This document shows, one piece after another, positions 31,901-41,699 of a stretch of DNA of 64,000 nt. This DNA is from Macrostomum hystrix. Taxonomy: Eukaryota; Platyhelminthes; Macrostomidae. The first letter of the stretch is position 1. Each line of letters starts with the position of its first letter. The position numbers were made by a program, and so were the translations under genes. Below the pieces are notes generated by a model, which did no database searches, was not told the DNA's origin, and saw nothing but the letters and a program-made list of their open reading frames with translations. The DNA lies in NCBI GenBank assembly GCA_950097015.1, contig CATNEN010000034.1:6838501-6902500 (forward strand). Direction: 5' to 3'.

Positions 31901-32495
31901 TGATTGATTGAGTGAGTGAGTGAGTGAGTGAGTGAGTGATTGATTGAGTGAGTGATTGAGTGAGTGAGTGAGTGAGTGAGTGAGTGTGTGAGTGATTGAT
32001 TGAGTGAGTGATTGATTGAGTGAGTGAGTGAGTGAGTGTGTGAGTGATTGAGTGAGTGAGTGAGTGAGTGTGTGAGTGATTGAGTGAGTGAGTGAGTGTG
32101 TGAGTGATTGAGTGAGTGAGTGAGTGAGTGTGTGAGTGATTGAGTGAGTGAGTGAGTGAGTGAGTGAGTGCGTGAGTGATTGATTAAGTGAGTTAGTGAG
32201 TGTGTGAGTGATTGATTGATTGAGTGAGTGAGTGAGTGTGTGAGTGAGTGAGTGAGTGAGTGTGTGAGTGATTGATTGAGTGAGTGATTGAGTGAGTGAG
32301 TGAGTGAGTGAGTTAGTGAGTGAGTTATTGGGTGAGTGAGTGAGTGAGTTAGTGAGTGAGTTATTGGGTGAGTGAGTGAGTGAGTTATTGAGTGAGTGAG
32401 TGAGTGAGTGAGTTAGTGAGTGAGTTATTGGGTGAGTGAGTGAGTGAGTTATTGAGTGAGTGAGTGAGTGAGTGAGTGGGTGTGTGTGCGTGAAG
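29000..32495. repeat. TGAG/TGAT/TGTG tetranucleotide array, 3.5 kb
   Basis: Built from 4-bp steps (TGAG, TGAT, TGTG) in an ordered mosaic rather than a simple microsatellite. The marker GTGCGTGAGTGATTGATTAA recurs at about 29497, 30097, 30717, 31317 and 32169, spacings of 600, 620, 600 and 852 bp, showing higher-order duplication. The right end changes to GTTATTGGG variants. Confidence 0.95.
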
Positions 32496-33110
32496 CGTTA
32501 TAAGTTCTACCTCTTAAAAGTATATTAATATATAAAAAATCATCAACACCAATTGAGAGCTAAAACAGAGGCAGCAAATCTGTTTAGTATGGCTGTGATG
32601 TGCCGAAGATCATTTACAAACAGTTTTGCAAGGGTTTAGAAACAAAATCTCATGTGATTTGGTGAACTGTTATATTTTATAGCAAATTAACAACTACTAA
32701 ATTATTTAGGCACGTGACAAAAAACAAAACGCAGAATACTACTGTAGAAAAGAATAAGTAGTTAAATGTTAAAAAGCAAAAAATGCACAGAATATGTGAA
32801 GCAAGAATATGGTAATTGTAAAACAAGTTGGCATCGCACAGTTAGTACTTTATATAATTGGCGCCGATAAGGGGAATCAAGACGATATGACAGCTGCGGG
32901 TCGATAAATACACAAGAGGTATGTAAATAATTTCTAATTAAGCACCATCAAAGATATCACAGATAACATTTTTAGGACAGCATATAATACAAGATAAAAT
33001 ACCTACCTACCAAATATGCTAATTTGTATTGCTATATTTTTTCTAATCAAATTGTAACTATGGTGTAAATATATTAATAAAATTGTTGATTTGTACTAAA
33101 AAAGCACTGT
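32496..33110. other. AT-rich spacer between arrays
   Basis: Unique AT-rich DNA separating the tetranucleotide array from the 16-bp array. No exon seen. Confidence 0.4.
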
Positions 33111-33111
33111 C

Positions 33112-34240
33112 AGCTGTACAGCAGTCAGTTGTCACAGCAGTCAGTTGTCACATCAGTCAGTTGTCACATCAGTCAGTTGTCACAGCAGTCAGTTGTCTCA
33201 TAACTCAGTTGTCACAGCAGTCAGTTGTCACAGCAGTCAGTTGTCACATAATTCAGTTGTCAATGCAGTCAGTTGTCAATGCAATCTGCTGTCACAGCAG
33301 TCATTTGTCACAGCAGTCAGTTGTCACAGCAGTCAGTTGTCACAGCAGTCAGTTGTCACAGCAGTCAGTTGTCACAGCAGTCAGTTGTCACAATTCAGTT
33401 GTCAATGCAGTCAGTTGTCACAGCAGTCAGTTGTCACATAATTCAGTTGTCAATGCAGTCAGTTGTCAATGCAATCTGCTGTCACAGCAGTCATTTGTCA
33501 AAGCAGTCAGTTGTCACAGCAGTCATTTGTCACAGCAGTCAGTTGTCACAGCAGTCAGTTGTCACAGCAGTCAGTTGTCACAGCAGTCAGTTGTCACAGC
33601 AGTCAGTTGTCACATCAGTCAGTTGTCACAGCAGTCAGTTGTCACAGCAGTCAGTTGTCACATAATTCAGTTGTCAATGCAGTCAGTTGTCAATGCAATC
33701 TGCTGTCACAGCAGTCATTTGTCACAGCAGTCAGTTGTCACAGCAGTCAGTTGTCACAGCAGTCAGTTGTCACAGCAGTCAGTTGTCCCAGCAGTCAGTT
33801 GTCTCATAACTCAGTTGTCACAGCAGTCAGTTGTCACAGCAGTCAGTTGTCACAGCAGTCAGTTGTCACAATTCAGTTGTCAATGCAGTCAGTTGTCAAT
33901 GCAATCTGCTGTCACAGCAGTCAGTTGTCACAGCAGTCAGTTGTCACAGCAGTCAGTTGTCATAATTCAGTTGTCAATGCAGTCAGTTGTCAATGCAATC
34001 TGCTGTCACAGCAGTCAGTTGTCACAGCAGTCAGTTGTCACAGCAGTCAGTTGTCACAGCAGTCAGTTGTCACATTAGTCAGTTGTCACAGCAGTCAGTT
34101 GTCACAGCATTCAGTTGTCAATGCAATCTGTTGTCACTGCAGTCAGTTGTCACAGCAGTCAGTTGTCACAGCAGTCAGTTGTCACAGCAGTCAGTTGTCA
34201 CATCAGTGAGTTGTCACAGCAGTCAGTTGTACGCAGGCAA
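33112..34240. repeat. 16-bp minisatellite downstream of the RGS12-type gene
   Basis: About 70 copies of TCAGTTGTCACAGCAG and variants. A composite block (CATAATTCAGTTGTCAATGC and neighbours) recurs at about 33246, 33434 and 33661. Because 16 bp cycles in 48 bp (16 codons), open frames up to 331 codons exist and are artefacts. It ends about 30 bp before the stop codon of the RGS12-type gene on the opposite strand. Confidence 0.95.
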
Positions 34241-34270
34241 TTGTCGTGCTGCCAAAAATTGTCAAGTATA

Positions 34271-37200
34271 TTATTCCGGGGCTGATAAAAAAATTTCATG
34301 GGTTGTTGGGGAAGGCGTTAAAGAACGCGTTTGCCAACAGCCGCTGTCGTCTTTAAACACCGATGGAGGCGACGGAGTACGCGGCGTTGGCAGCGGCTGC
34401 GGTTGGACAGGCTGTCGACGCCTCGGAGGAGGAGGAGGCGGCGCGGGTTGACGGCGCAGGAAGTCGGGCAGTCGCTGGCAGTCAGCGGTGATAGGGACTC
34501 GCTGATCGTCCAGCCTGGCTGACTGGGCTTTGGCTAGCAGCGACAAAAGCCGGCTGTCGGAGCCGCCTCTGCTGCCGCAGTCGCTGTCATTGTCGTCAGC
34601 GTCGATGCGAGATCGAGGCGGTGGCGGTGGCGGCGGTGGTGGCGGTGGCTGAGGCATCAGCTCTTTGGCGATTGGTTCTGTAATACAAGGCAACAGTTAA
34701 TGAAACTAATAAACTGGACAAGTAATAACAATACTCTCAGTGGTTGGCCCTGATAGCCGTAAATTGTAAATTAGGATTGAGCAAATGAACCTATCAGTTA
34801 ACTATCAACGAGTTAGAAAATAAGAAAAGAAGTTAATTTTTACTGCAGATGATAAATTATGCTATTTATTAAATAGTCAATAAAAATGCATTATTAGACA
34901 GTAGCAAAAATAAAACAGAAGACATTAGAACTAAAAATTGCACCTGAAAAATCTGGTTCACTGGGCCTGAATAATTGGCTAAAAATGCAACTCAAATAAC
35001 TAGTAATTTGAAAGTTTCATCATAAAAGCAACTCAGCAAGCGCAAGACGTATTAGTCGGTAATCAAACAAATATGTCAATAAAAACTCTAAAAATCTGGT
35101 TTCAAGCTTTATAGTATAAAACTAGCTTCGTCTCATATAAAATTGCGTTTGAGAAAGGAGTAAATGAATTAAGAGGTGTGTACAGAAGCCAGAGCCAGCT
35201 AATCAAAGAATACCAGGGAGTGAGGCGGATAGATAAGGAAATAAATGACTTGGAAAGCGTGAACACAATTCAGCCAACCATAGAAGACCAGGGAGTGAGG
35301 CGGATAGATAAGGAAATAAATGACTTAGAAAGCGTGAACACAATTCAGCCAACCATAGAAGACCAGGGAGTGAGGCGGATAGATAAGAAAATAAATGACT
35401 TAGAAAGCGTGAACACAATTCAGCCAACCATAGAAGACCAGGGAGTGAGGCGGATAGATAAGGAAATAAATGACTTGGAAAGCGTGAACACAATTCAGCC
35501 AACCATAGAAGACCAGGGAGTGAGGCGGATAGATAAGAAAATAAATGACTTGGAAAGCGTGAATACAATTCGAATGTACGAGCGTACATTGTTAAAAGTT
35601 AAGTCAGCCAGTAAAAAGCTGATTGACTGTTTTAAGTCTGTATAAAAGCGAAAGGTCTATAAAACAGGGCGGGTTAGGCAAATGAGCTTTTAAGCAGCTT
35701 CTGCATCACGTGACCGATGCTAGAGCGCTTGACCGCAGTGGCTGCCGAAGCAGCAGTGACGGTCGCTGTCTTGTGCTGCAACTGCTGCCGGCGACGCGGC
35801 TGTGCCCTGTCGCCAAACAGGTGGAAGTCTGGAAATCCGAAAGTGCGCTTGAACTAGTTTTAGACTAATCTACCCAAGAAGGGGCTAATAAATACTTTTC
35901 TGCAGTGATCGAAAGGAAGTGCACTAGTTAGCATTGCAAGAAATACATCAATTAATCAACTTTGGTTAATGTACAGCACTTCAAGATTCTGTTGTTAAAG
36001 CTATCGTTAGTCAAAACGTAGAATATTTTTAACGACGACGAAAAAAGGCCGCAGCGGAGCAGCAACCCTCTGAGAACAGCCAAAATTGACAACCCACTAA
36101 CAGACAACCGTAATGGGCAACGCACTAACAGACAACCATAATGGGTAACCCACTAACAGACAACCGTAATGGGCAACCCACTAACAGACAACCATAATGG
36201 GCAACCCACAAATGGACAGCTCTAATGGGCAACCCACTAGCAAATTAGAGAGGCTTGCTACTTTGCTCACCAACAAAGTCCTCTTTAGGAAGGGCGCACA
36301 GTCGAAGGCCGTCCACGCAGTCAACGGGAGCGTCCAGTCCAAGCGGCACGAAGCCGCACTCGCGACAGACAACCAGGCGGTCCAGCCGCAGGCCGTATCT
36401 ACCGCACACCGGACGCAGAACGTCGCGCAAGGATTTGGCCGGCCGAGCACGAACTCCAACGAAGCGGGCGGCCGGAGCCGGCAGCTCCAGGCGGAACAGG
36501 ACCCGGCGCTCCATGCGTACCAGGCGGCCGGCGAATGCGGACAGCGGCGCGTCCAAGCCGACGCCGAGCGGGTGATCGATGTCGACGGCGTTAGCACGAC
36601 CGGCGCTACAGTCGGGATCGACAGCCACCCGAACCTCGGCGGCGGCAAAGTTGAGGCCCCGAGGTTCGCACAGGTCTAGCAGGGCCTCGCGTAGGCTGCG
36701 CTGACCAGCCGGGCCACCGCGGACATCTAGCAGGGCCGAGGAGCCGTCAGCCAGTTCAACACGACAGAAGCCGCCAGTTGTGGCGGCAGTTGGTGGTGAA
36801 GGAGAACGGGAGCGGAGCTGCTGCTGTTGCTGATCAGAGAAACGTCGAAGTGTGCGCCCTGGAATGTGAATTTTCAAACTGGACTCGATCGAAATCGGAA
36901 ATGAAATCGGACACGATGCGAGCGACTTCGTTAGACAGCTGATCTAGGGATCCCAAATCTAGGGATCTGGGAAGGTGGCGGCCTCAATCTAGGGATCTGG
37001 GAAGGTGGCGGCCTCAATCTAGAGATCTTGGAAGGTAACATCCACAATCTTGGGATCTGGGAAGGTGGCGGCCTCGATCTAGGGATCTGGGAAGGTGGCG
37101 GCCTCGATCTAGGGATCTGGGAAGGTGGCGGCCTCGATCTAGGGATCTGGGAAGGTGGCGGCCTCGATCTAGGGATCTGGGAAGGTGGCGGCCTCAATCT

Positions 37201-40200
37201 AGGGATCTGGGAAGGTGGCGGCATCGATCTAGGGATCTGGGAAGGTGGCGGCCTCAATCTTGGGATCTGGGAAGGTGGCAGCCTCAATCTAGGGATCTGG
37301 GAAGGTGGCAGCCTCAATCTTGGGATCTGGGAAGGTGGCAGCCTCAATCTAGGGATCTGAGAAGGTGGCGGCCTCAATCTTGGGATCGATCTGGGATGGT
37401 GGCGGCCTCAATCTAGGGATCTGGGAAGGTAACATCCACAATCTTGGGATCTGGGAAGGTCTTACCGCGCACCAATCCGGCTAAGAAGCCTCGCCGTTTC
37501 GCTCCGCCTCCGCTGCCATTATCGCCGGCTTCTGCGCCAATCGTTAACGGCCGCTGCTTTTTGCTGCTGCTGCTGCTTCAGTGTTGCCGCCACCAAAGCC
37601 TCGCGGTAGATGCCGGACCTGAGGAAGCGGGAATAGCTGTCCAATCGCATCAGGTCGTAGATGTGTCTCTGGGCGCGGTCGAATGCGTTTCGACTCGGAG
37701 GCGGCCGACTGGCGTCTAGGACATCAGCCCGAAGCTGCTCGACGGTGGCACCGTCAAGATTGACGCAGTGCGGCGCGTTGATGCCGATGAAATCGGACAC
37801 GATGCGAGCGGCTTCGTTAGACAGCTGAATGGAGTGGTAGAACAAAGGTGGAAGCGGCATATTTCCTAAATCAATCAATCACTTCAGATTCCCACCCTAC
37901 GACCCTAACGGGTTCCTAAATCCCTAAATTATAGAATCAGAGAAACAATCCGATCCGATAATCCTAGAATAAGGAGCCCCAAATCCTAGATTAAGGATCC
38001 CAAATCCTAGACTATTGTACCTAAAAACCTAGAATTAGGAGCCGTAAATCCTGTAATTAGGAGCCCTAAATCCTGTATTAGAAGCCCTAAATCCCAATTA
38101 GACAGGACAATAAAAGCGATTAATGCAAATAAAAAAATCCGATTCATAATTACGGGTTATGGGATTACGGGATTCTAGAAATCCATCAGCCAAGCGTCAA
38201 AACAAAGACTCACCGCCTCCTGATCTTCCATTGCCCTATAACGCTCAACGGCTAGCCAGAATGCCACATTCTCTTCGCTGAATTCTCCGCGCAAAAATTC
38301 GGCAAACAATTTCACTCCGGCTGAATCGCGCAGCAGTTTATCTAGCCCGGTGGCCCAGTCAGCTGGGCCCGCAGCTGAAGCTCCTTCCTCCTTGCACGTG
38401 GTGCTGACGATATCAACGCCGGGTGGCAGGCCGGCGCCAAGGGCCATCGCCGACTGAGGCCGCGGACGCGGCTGCTTAGTGGCGACAAAGTCGGCGCCGA
38501 TGCCGCGGCTGAAATCTTCGCTGCGCCGACGATTGAACTCGGCGATGCGGCCGGATGCGGTAGCGGCTTTGGAAGGAGATGGCGGCTCCGCCTCGTCGGA
38601 GGAAGCGCTGCTGGCCAGGTTCTGGGGATGCACAACAAATGTTGGGATAAGATGCGGCCAAGGGATTCTGCAAAAATTCTAAATGGCTTCTTATTATTGA
38701 TTCGTGCTTCAAATATTATCATCCACAGTTTCTGTAGCCGAACATTTTTTAAAAGTCATTTCAAATATATTTCAGAATAAAACTAAATCTGTTTCTTAGA
38801 AACGTGAAATCTATTTTGAGGAAATGCGAAATTCATTCAATCAAAATATGAAATATTTTTCTAAGAAACTAAAAATTAATTTCTAAGAATTGTTAGGTCG
38901 ATTTTTTGGAAATTTGATCTTTATTCCTAAGAAGTAAGAAAGTTATAAGAAATGTTATGACATGTTTCGGAAATTGTACAATATTTTTTCTAAGAAATGT
39001 GACGTATATTACTATATACGACGGCTACGATTTCTAAGAAATGAATCTTTCCACAAGAACATTGAGCTTTCAAAGATTGCCATGACTTGCGGTTTTCATC
39101 TCAGATCTCTGCCGCATTCTAAGCTCGAAATTAGCTTCCTCGTAGATTAACCGGCCTCACCTCGCAGGACAACGCCCCGAGTACAGGGGCCCAACGAGTC
39201 GACGACGCCGCCGGCTCCAGTGATGACTGATCAGCGAATCCAGCCAGGATTCGATTAGAGATCATCAGCTCGGAGGCCAGTGTCCGCACTGTAGAATCAG
39301 ACATGGCGCCGGTCAGTGTAGCCGAAGATTCGGTGGCGGCAGCGGCTGTCAGATCAGCTTCAGCTGACATCGCTGTCATCGGCCTCAGCAGCCCGACTGT
39401 CGGCCTCCGGCGGCGTCGGGTAGCTCAGACTGGGCGGCAACGCGCCCTCCCTATCGGCGAACAGGCGGACAAGCCGGTGAACAATGGGCGCCTGCCAGTT
39501 GCGGCAGCTGGGCGCAGCCGCCGGCGCCGTCCGGACGACAGGACAAGCCGAAGGCCGCCGTCCAGCGGGCGTGTCCGCCGCGCCGATGATCGGCTAGTCG
39601 GCCGCTAACGCGAAAGACGTGCACAACGCCCTGTAGGGTTAGGAGAGCGAAGTAGCGCGCATCCTCGCTATAGGCACAGGCGAATGCCAGACTGTCCGGC
39701 GACAGGCTGAGCAAGGGGCGTCGGCGGGCGTCGGCGAGGCGAATGGCGAGCGGAGTGACCTCCAGCAGGACCGGCTGCGAAGGCGGGAGAATTCAAATCA
39801 TTCATAGAATACTTCTACCACTTCTTCACATTGTCTCGAATAACAATAATTGCAGGAGGGCTGCGGGCAATGGCACACCATTTGGTAACACAAGAACTGC
39901 AGCCAGCGAGGAGGCAATTCTGCCCATTTCGCTGACTCCTGAGCACACACGCACACAGATACCGTACGCAGACACTCACTCACACAGGTTTGTACATCTG
40001 CCCTGACTTTCTCGTCGTCAGGCAGTGTACACTCTCACTGTGCCTTGGAGGTTGGCCCACAAAGGCGAAAGTTGCCAGACAAGCCTCCAAGCCTTCTCTC
40101 CTCAGCTGCACCCTAATTTAAAATGCGGCCTCGAGCTCAGGAATCGACCTTGGTGCGAGAGGCAAACTCGCTAACTGCTCTGCCAGTCATTATTATCATA

Positions 40201-41614
40201 TTCTCTTTATAATTATCCGGTAATCTTACGACTTGTAATATTTTTCTAATTATCTAAAACAATTCGAATCAGCTGAATGTTATCTCAGAATTATCTTGTT
40301 CTTTCCAAGAAACTTATGTCATAGTATTCAAAGCGTTATAGGGGCATGAGCATAGTTAATGCTGTAAAGCCTGACTCGCTATAAAAGTCGTTTGAAACTT
40401 TAAATAAAAGGCCCACTCCCCACTTTCGGTCTCCACTCACTACTAGAAGTAGAGAATAAAGATGAGTGCACTGGTTTCATCGACTGAAGGTCTTACGAAT
40501 ATTTTACGAATTATTCCATCCTTATCTAAATCATTCTATCCTACTGCTGCATTCACCCATTTGCGCCTAGGAAAACATTATCAGCTTCCTAAAAAAAGCT
40601 CTGAAATTACCCAGAATTATTCCTGCCAATCCAGGTTCCTAAAATGAAACCCACCCACGCACTCACCCCACTGGCTGACTGCACCGCTCCAACCGATGGA
40701 GTCGGCGAAGATGCAGGCGATGGCGGCAGACGGGCAGCCCGCACATTGGCGATTGCCTGGCGCACCGCACGCAGACGATCCGCGGGCGGAGGCAGCGGCG
40801 ACGGCAACTGCAGGCTGGCGACGTGGATGACCAGCCAGCGGGCGGGCGGCTCCGCCGACTCGCCGGTGATGGCGGCAGCCGGGGCGCCGGCGTCCTCGTA
40901 GCGCTGCTCCGGACCGATGGCGCCGGCGCGACGATCGCTGGGCTGATGCCGGGGCGGCGGCGGGGGCGGCGGTGGAGATGGCAAAGGAAGCTGCTGCTGC
41001 TGCAGAGCTGGTGCAGTTTCATCGTCCGAGCAGCCTCCAAGATGACTGGGCTCGGCCTGATATTGAATTTCAATTTGGCACAAGCTTGACTAACAGTTAA
41101 ACGACCACGGGAGTGATTTCAAGAACCCACATGTTTCTGGATCTCCCAAAATATTCAACCAATCGCCATGAATATCCAGAACAGGTGCCAAAAGTTTCCG
41201 CTTTATTTTATTTATGCTCCATTCTCTCGGATTCTCTCGACTCACCCCTTATCTGAGTCCTCAGATGTGACCGTTCTCTCCCACCATCTCAGTCAGGGCA
41301 CTCACCGACACAACCTGCAAAGCCAGCGAATCGCCACTAGCGGCAATGAGAGCGGCAACCTTCTCGTGCTCTGCGGCGTCAACCGGGCGACCATTGACGC
41401 CTAGCAGGTAGTCGCCAGGTCGAAGTCCAGCCGATTGAGCCGCGCTGCCTGGCACAATGGCACTGACAACGCAGGGTCGCTGGCCGCTGATGCTGAAGCC
41501 GTAGCCGCCGCTCAGACGGCGCATAGGAACTGTCCGTACCGCGTGCACCGTGCGGCACTGACGGTGGCAGCGGTGGCGCCAATCAGCAGCTCTCAGTGCA
41601 GCTGCAGCAGCCAT
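34271..41614 (-). CDS. RGS12: RGS12-type G-protein regulator and scaffold (PDZ-PTB-RGS-RBD-RBD-GoLoco)
   Basis: RGS12 proteins accelerate G-alpha-i/o GTP hydrolysis, bind Ras/Raf-type GTPases through RBDs and hold G-alpha-GDP through GoLoco. Exons (minus strand): 41614-41306 PDZ (GGYGFSISG, LRPGDYLLGVNG); 41056-40667 proline tract and PTB start; 39774-39161 PTB core (LAFACAYSEDARYFALLTLQ, VVHVFRV); 38621-38214 RGS first half (FAEFLRGEFSEENVAFWLA); 37824-37466 RGS second half (NAPHCVNLDG, IYDLMRLDSYSRFLRSGIY); 36858-36271 two RBDs (MERRVLFRLELP); 35828-35715 linker; 34677-34271 GoLoco (LLSLLAKAQSARLDDQRVPI, LPDFLRR). Domain order equals vertebrate RGS12. Phases agree, but exon 3 needs two surplus bases removed (near 39480-39500 and 39370-39410) and exon 5 one (A5 tract, 37555-37560). 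The ATG at 41698 is an alternative start; an alternative stop is at 35674. Confidence 0.88.
35210..35572. repeat. 75-bp tandem repeat, RGS12 intron 7
   Basis: Five near-perfect units of 75 bp starting CCAGGGAGTGAGGCGGATAG at 35213, 35288, 35363, 35438 and 35513. A 155-codon open frame through it is only a consequence of 75 being divisible by 3. Confidence 0.9.
35674..35828 (-). CDS. RGS12-type linker exon, possibly an alternative last exon
   Basis: Acceptor TTTCCAG at 35829-35835, phase 1, matching the donor of the RBD exon (36271). The frame is open for 51 codons (starts DFHLFGDRAQPRRRQQLQHK, ends KLLKSSFA) to TAA at 35674-35676. If the weak donor at 35714 (G|GTCACG) is used, it joins in phase 1 to the GoLoco exon. 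If read through, it makes a shorter isoform without GoLoco. Which is used cannot be told from sequence. Confidence 0.5.
36085..36240. repeat. 28-bp tandem repeat, RGS12 intron 6
   Basis: About five units of 28 bp containing CACTAACAGACAACCATAAT and GGGCAACC, ending about 30 bp from the RBD exon donor at 36270. Confidence 0.85.
36935..37460. repeat. 30-bp minisatellite, RGS12 intron 5
   Basis: About 17 units of 30 bp (GGGATCTGGGAAGGTGGCGG plus CCTCAATCTA), filling intron 36859-37465 almost from donor to acceptor. On the gene strand the unit contains GCCACCTTCCCAG, like a 3' splice site. Confidence 0.9.
37925..38105. repeat. degenerate ~25-bp repeat, RGS12 intron 4
   Basis: Loose repeats of an AGGAGCCCTAAATCCT type motif, about six copies with much divergence, inside intron 37825-38213. 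It looks like an older or decaying minisatellite. Confidence 0.55.
38792..39041. repeat. cluster of TTTCTWAGAAA palindromes, RGS12 intron 3
   Basis: Palindromic 11-mers at 38792-38802, 38858-38868, 38988-38998 and 39031-39041, with one-mismatch copies at 38880-38890 and about 38923-38933. The same palindrome ends the arms of the inverted repeat at 23834. The core TTCNNNGAA also fits a STAT-type site and resembles a heat-shock element, but function is unproven. Confidence 0.5.
39853..40190 (-). mobile_element. tRNA-derived SINE, family B, full length
   Basis: Inverted, same strand as the RGS12-type gene, in its intron 2. On the minus strand: A-box-like TGGCAGAGCAGTTAGC, B-box-like AAGGTCGATTCCTGAG, then the family body (GAGAGTGTACACTGCCTGAC, GCCTCCTCGCTGGCTGCAG) and the terminal GTGCCATTGCCCGCAGCCCT. 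This is the best copy for defining the family. Confidence 0.75.
41100..41180 (-). repeat. dispersed repeat D, copy 3
   Basis: The reverse complement has CATGGCGATTGGTTGAATAT, then TTTGGGAGATCCAGAAACAT and GTGGG, homologous to 6170-6250. In intron 1 of the RGS12-type gene. Confidence 0.5.
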
Positions 41615-41699
41615 TGTTGAGACTGTAGCCGATGGCTGCAGGCTAGAAAAGCCAATGATTAAGGAAGCATAGTCAGGTTGAGACAGCTTGTTCAGCATT

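Noticed and set aside
33083-34209. 331- and 248-codon open frames rich in Ser, Gln and Val
   Set aside because: They lie wholly in the 16-bp tandem array; three units cycle the frame every 48 bp without stops, so openness is a by-product.
35178-35645. 155-codon frame with 25-residue repeats
   Set aside because: A 75-bp repeat in an RGS12 intron; the unit length is divisible by three and the opposite strand is open as well.
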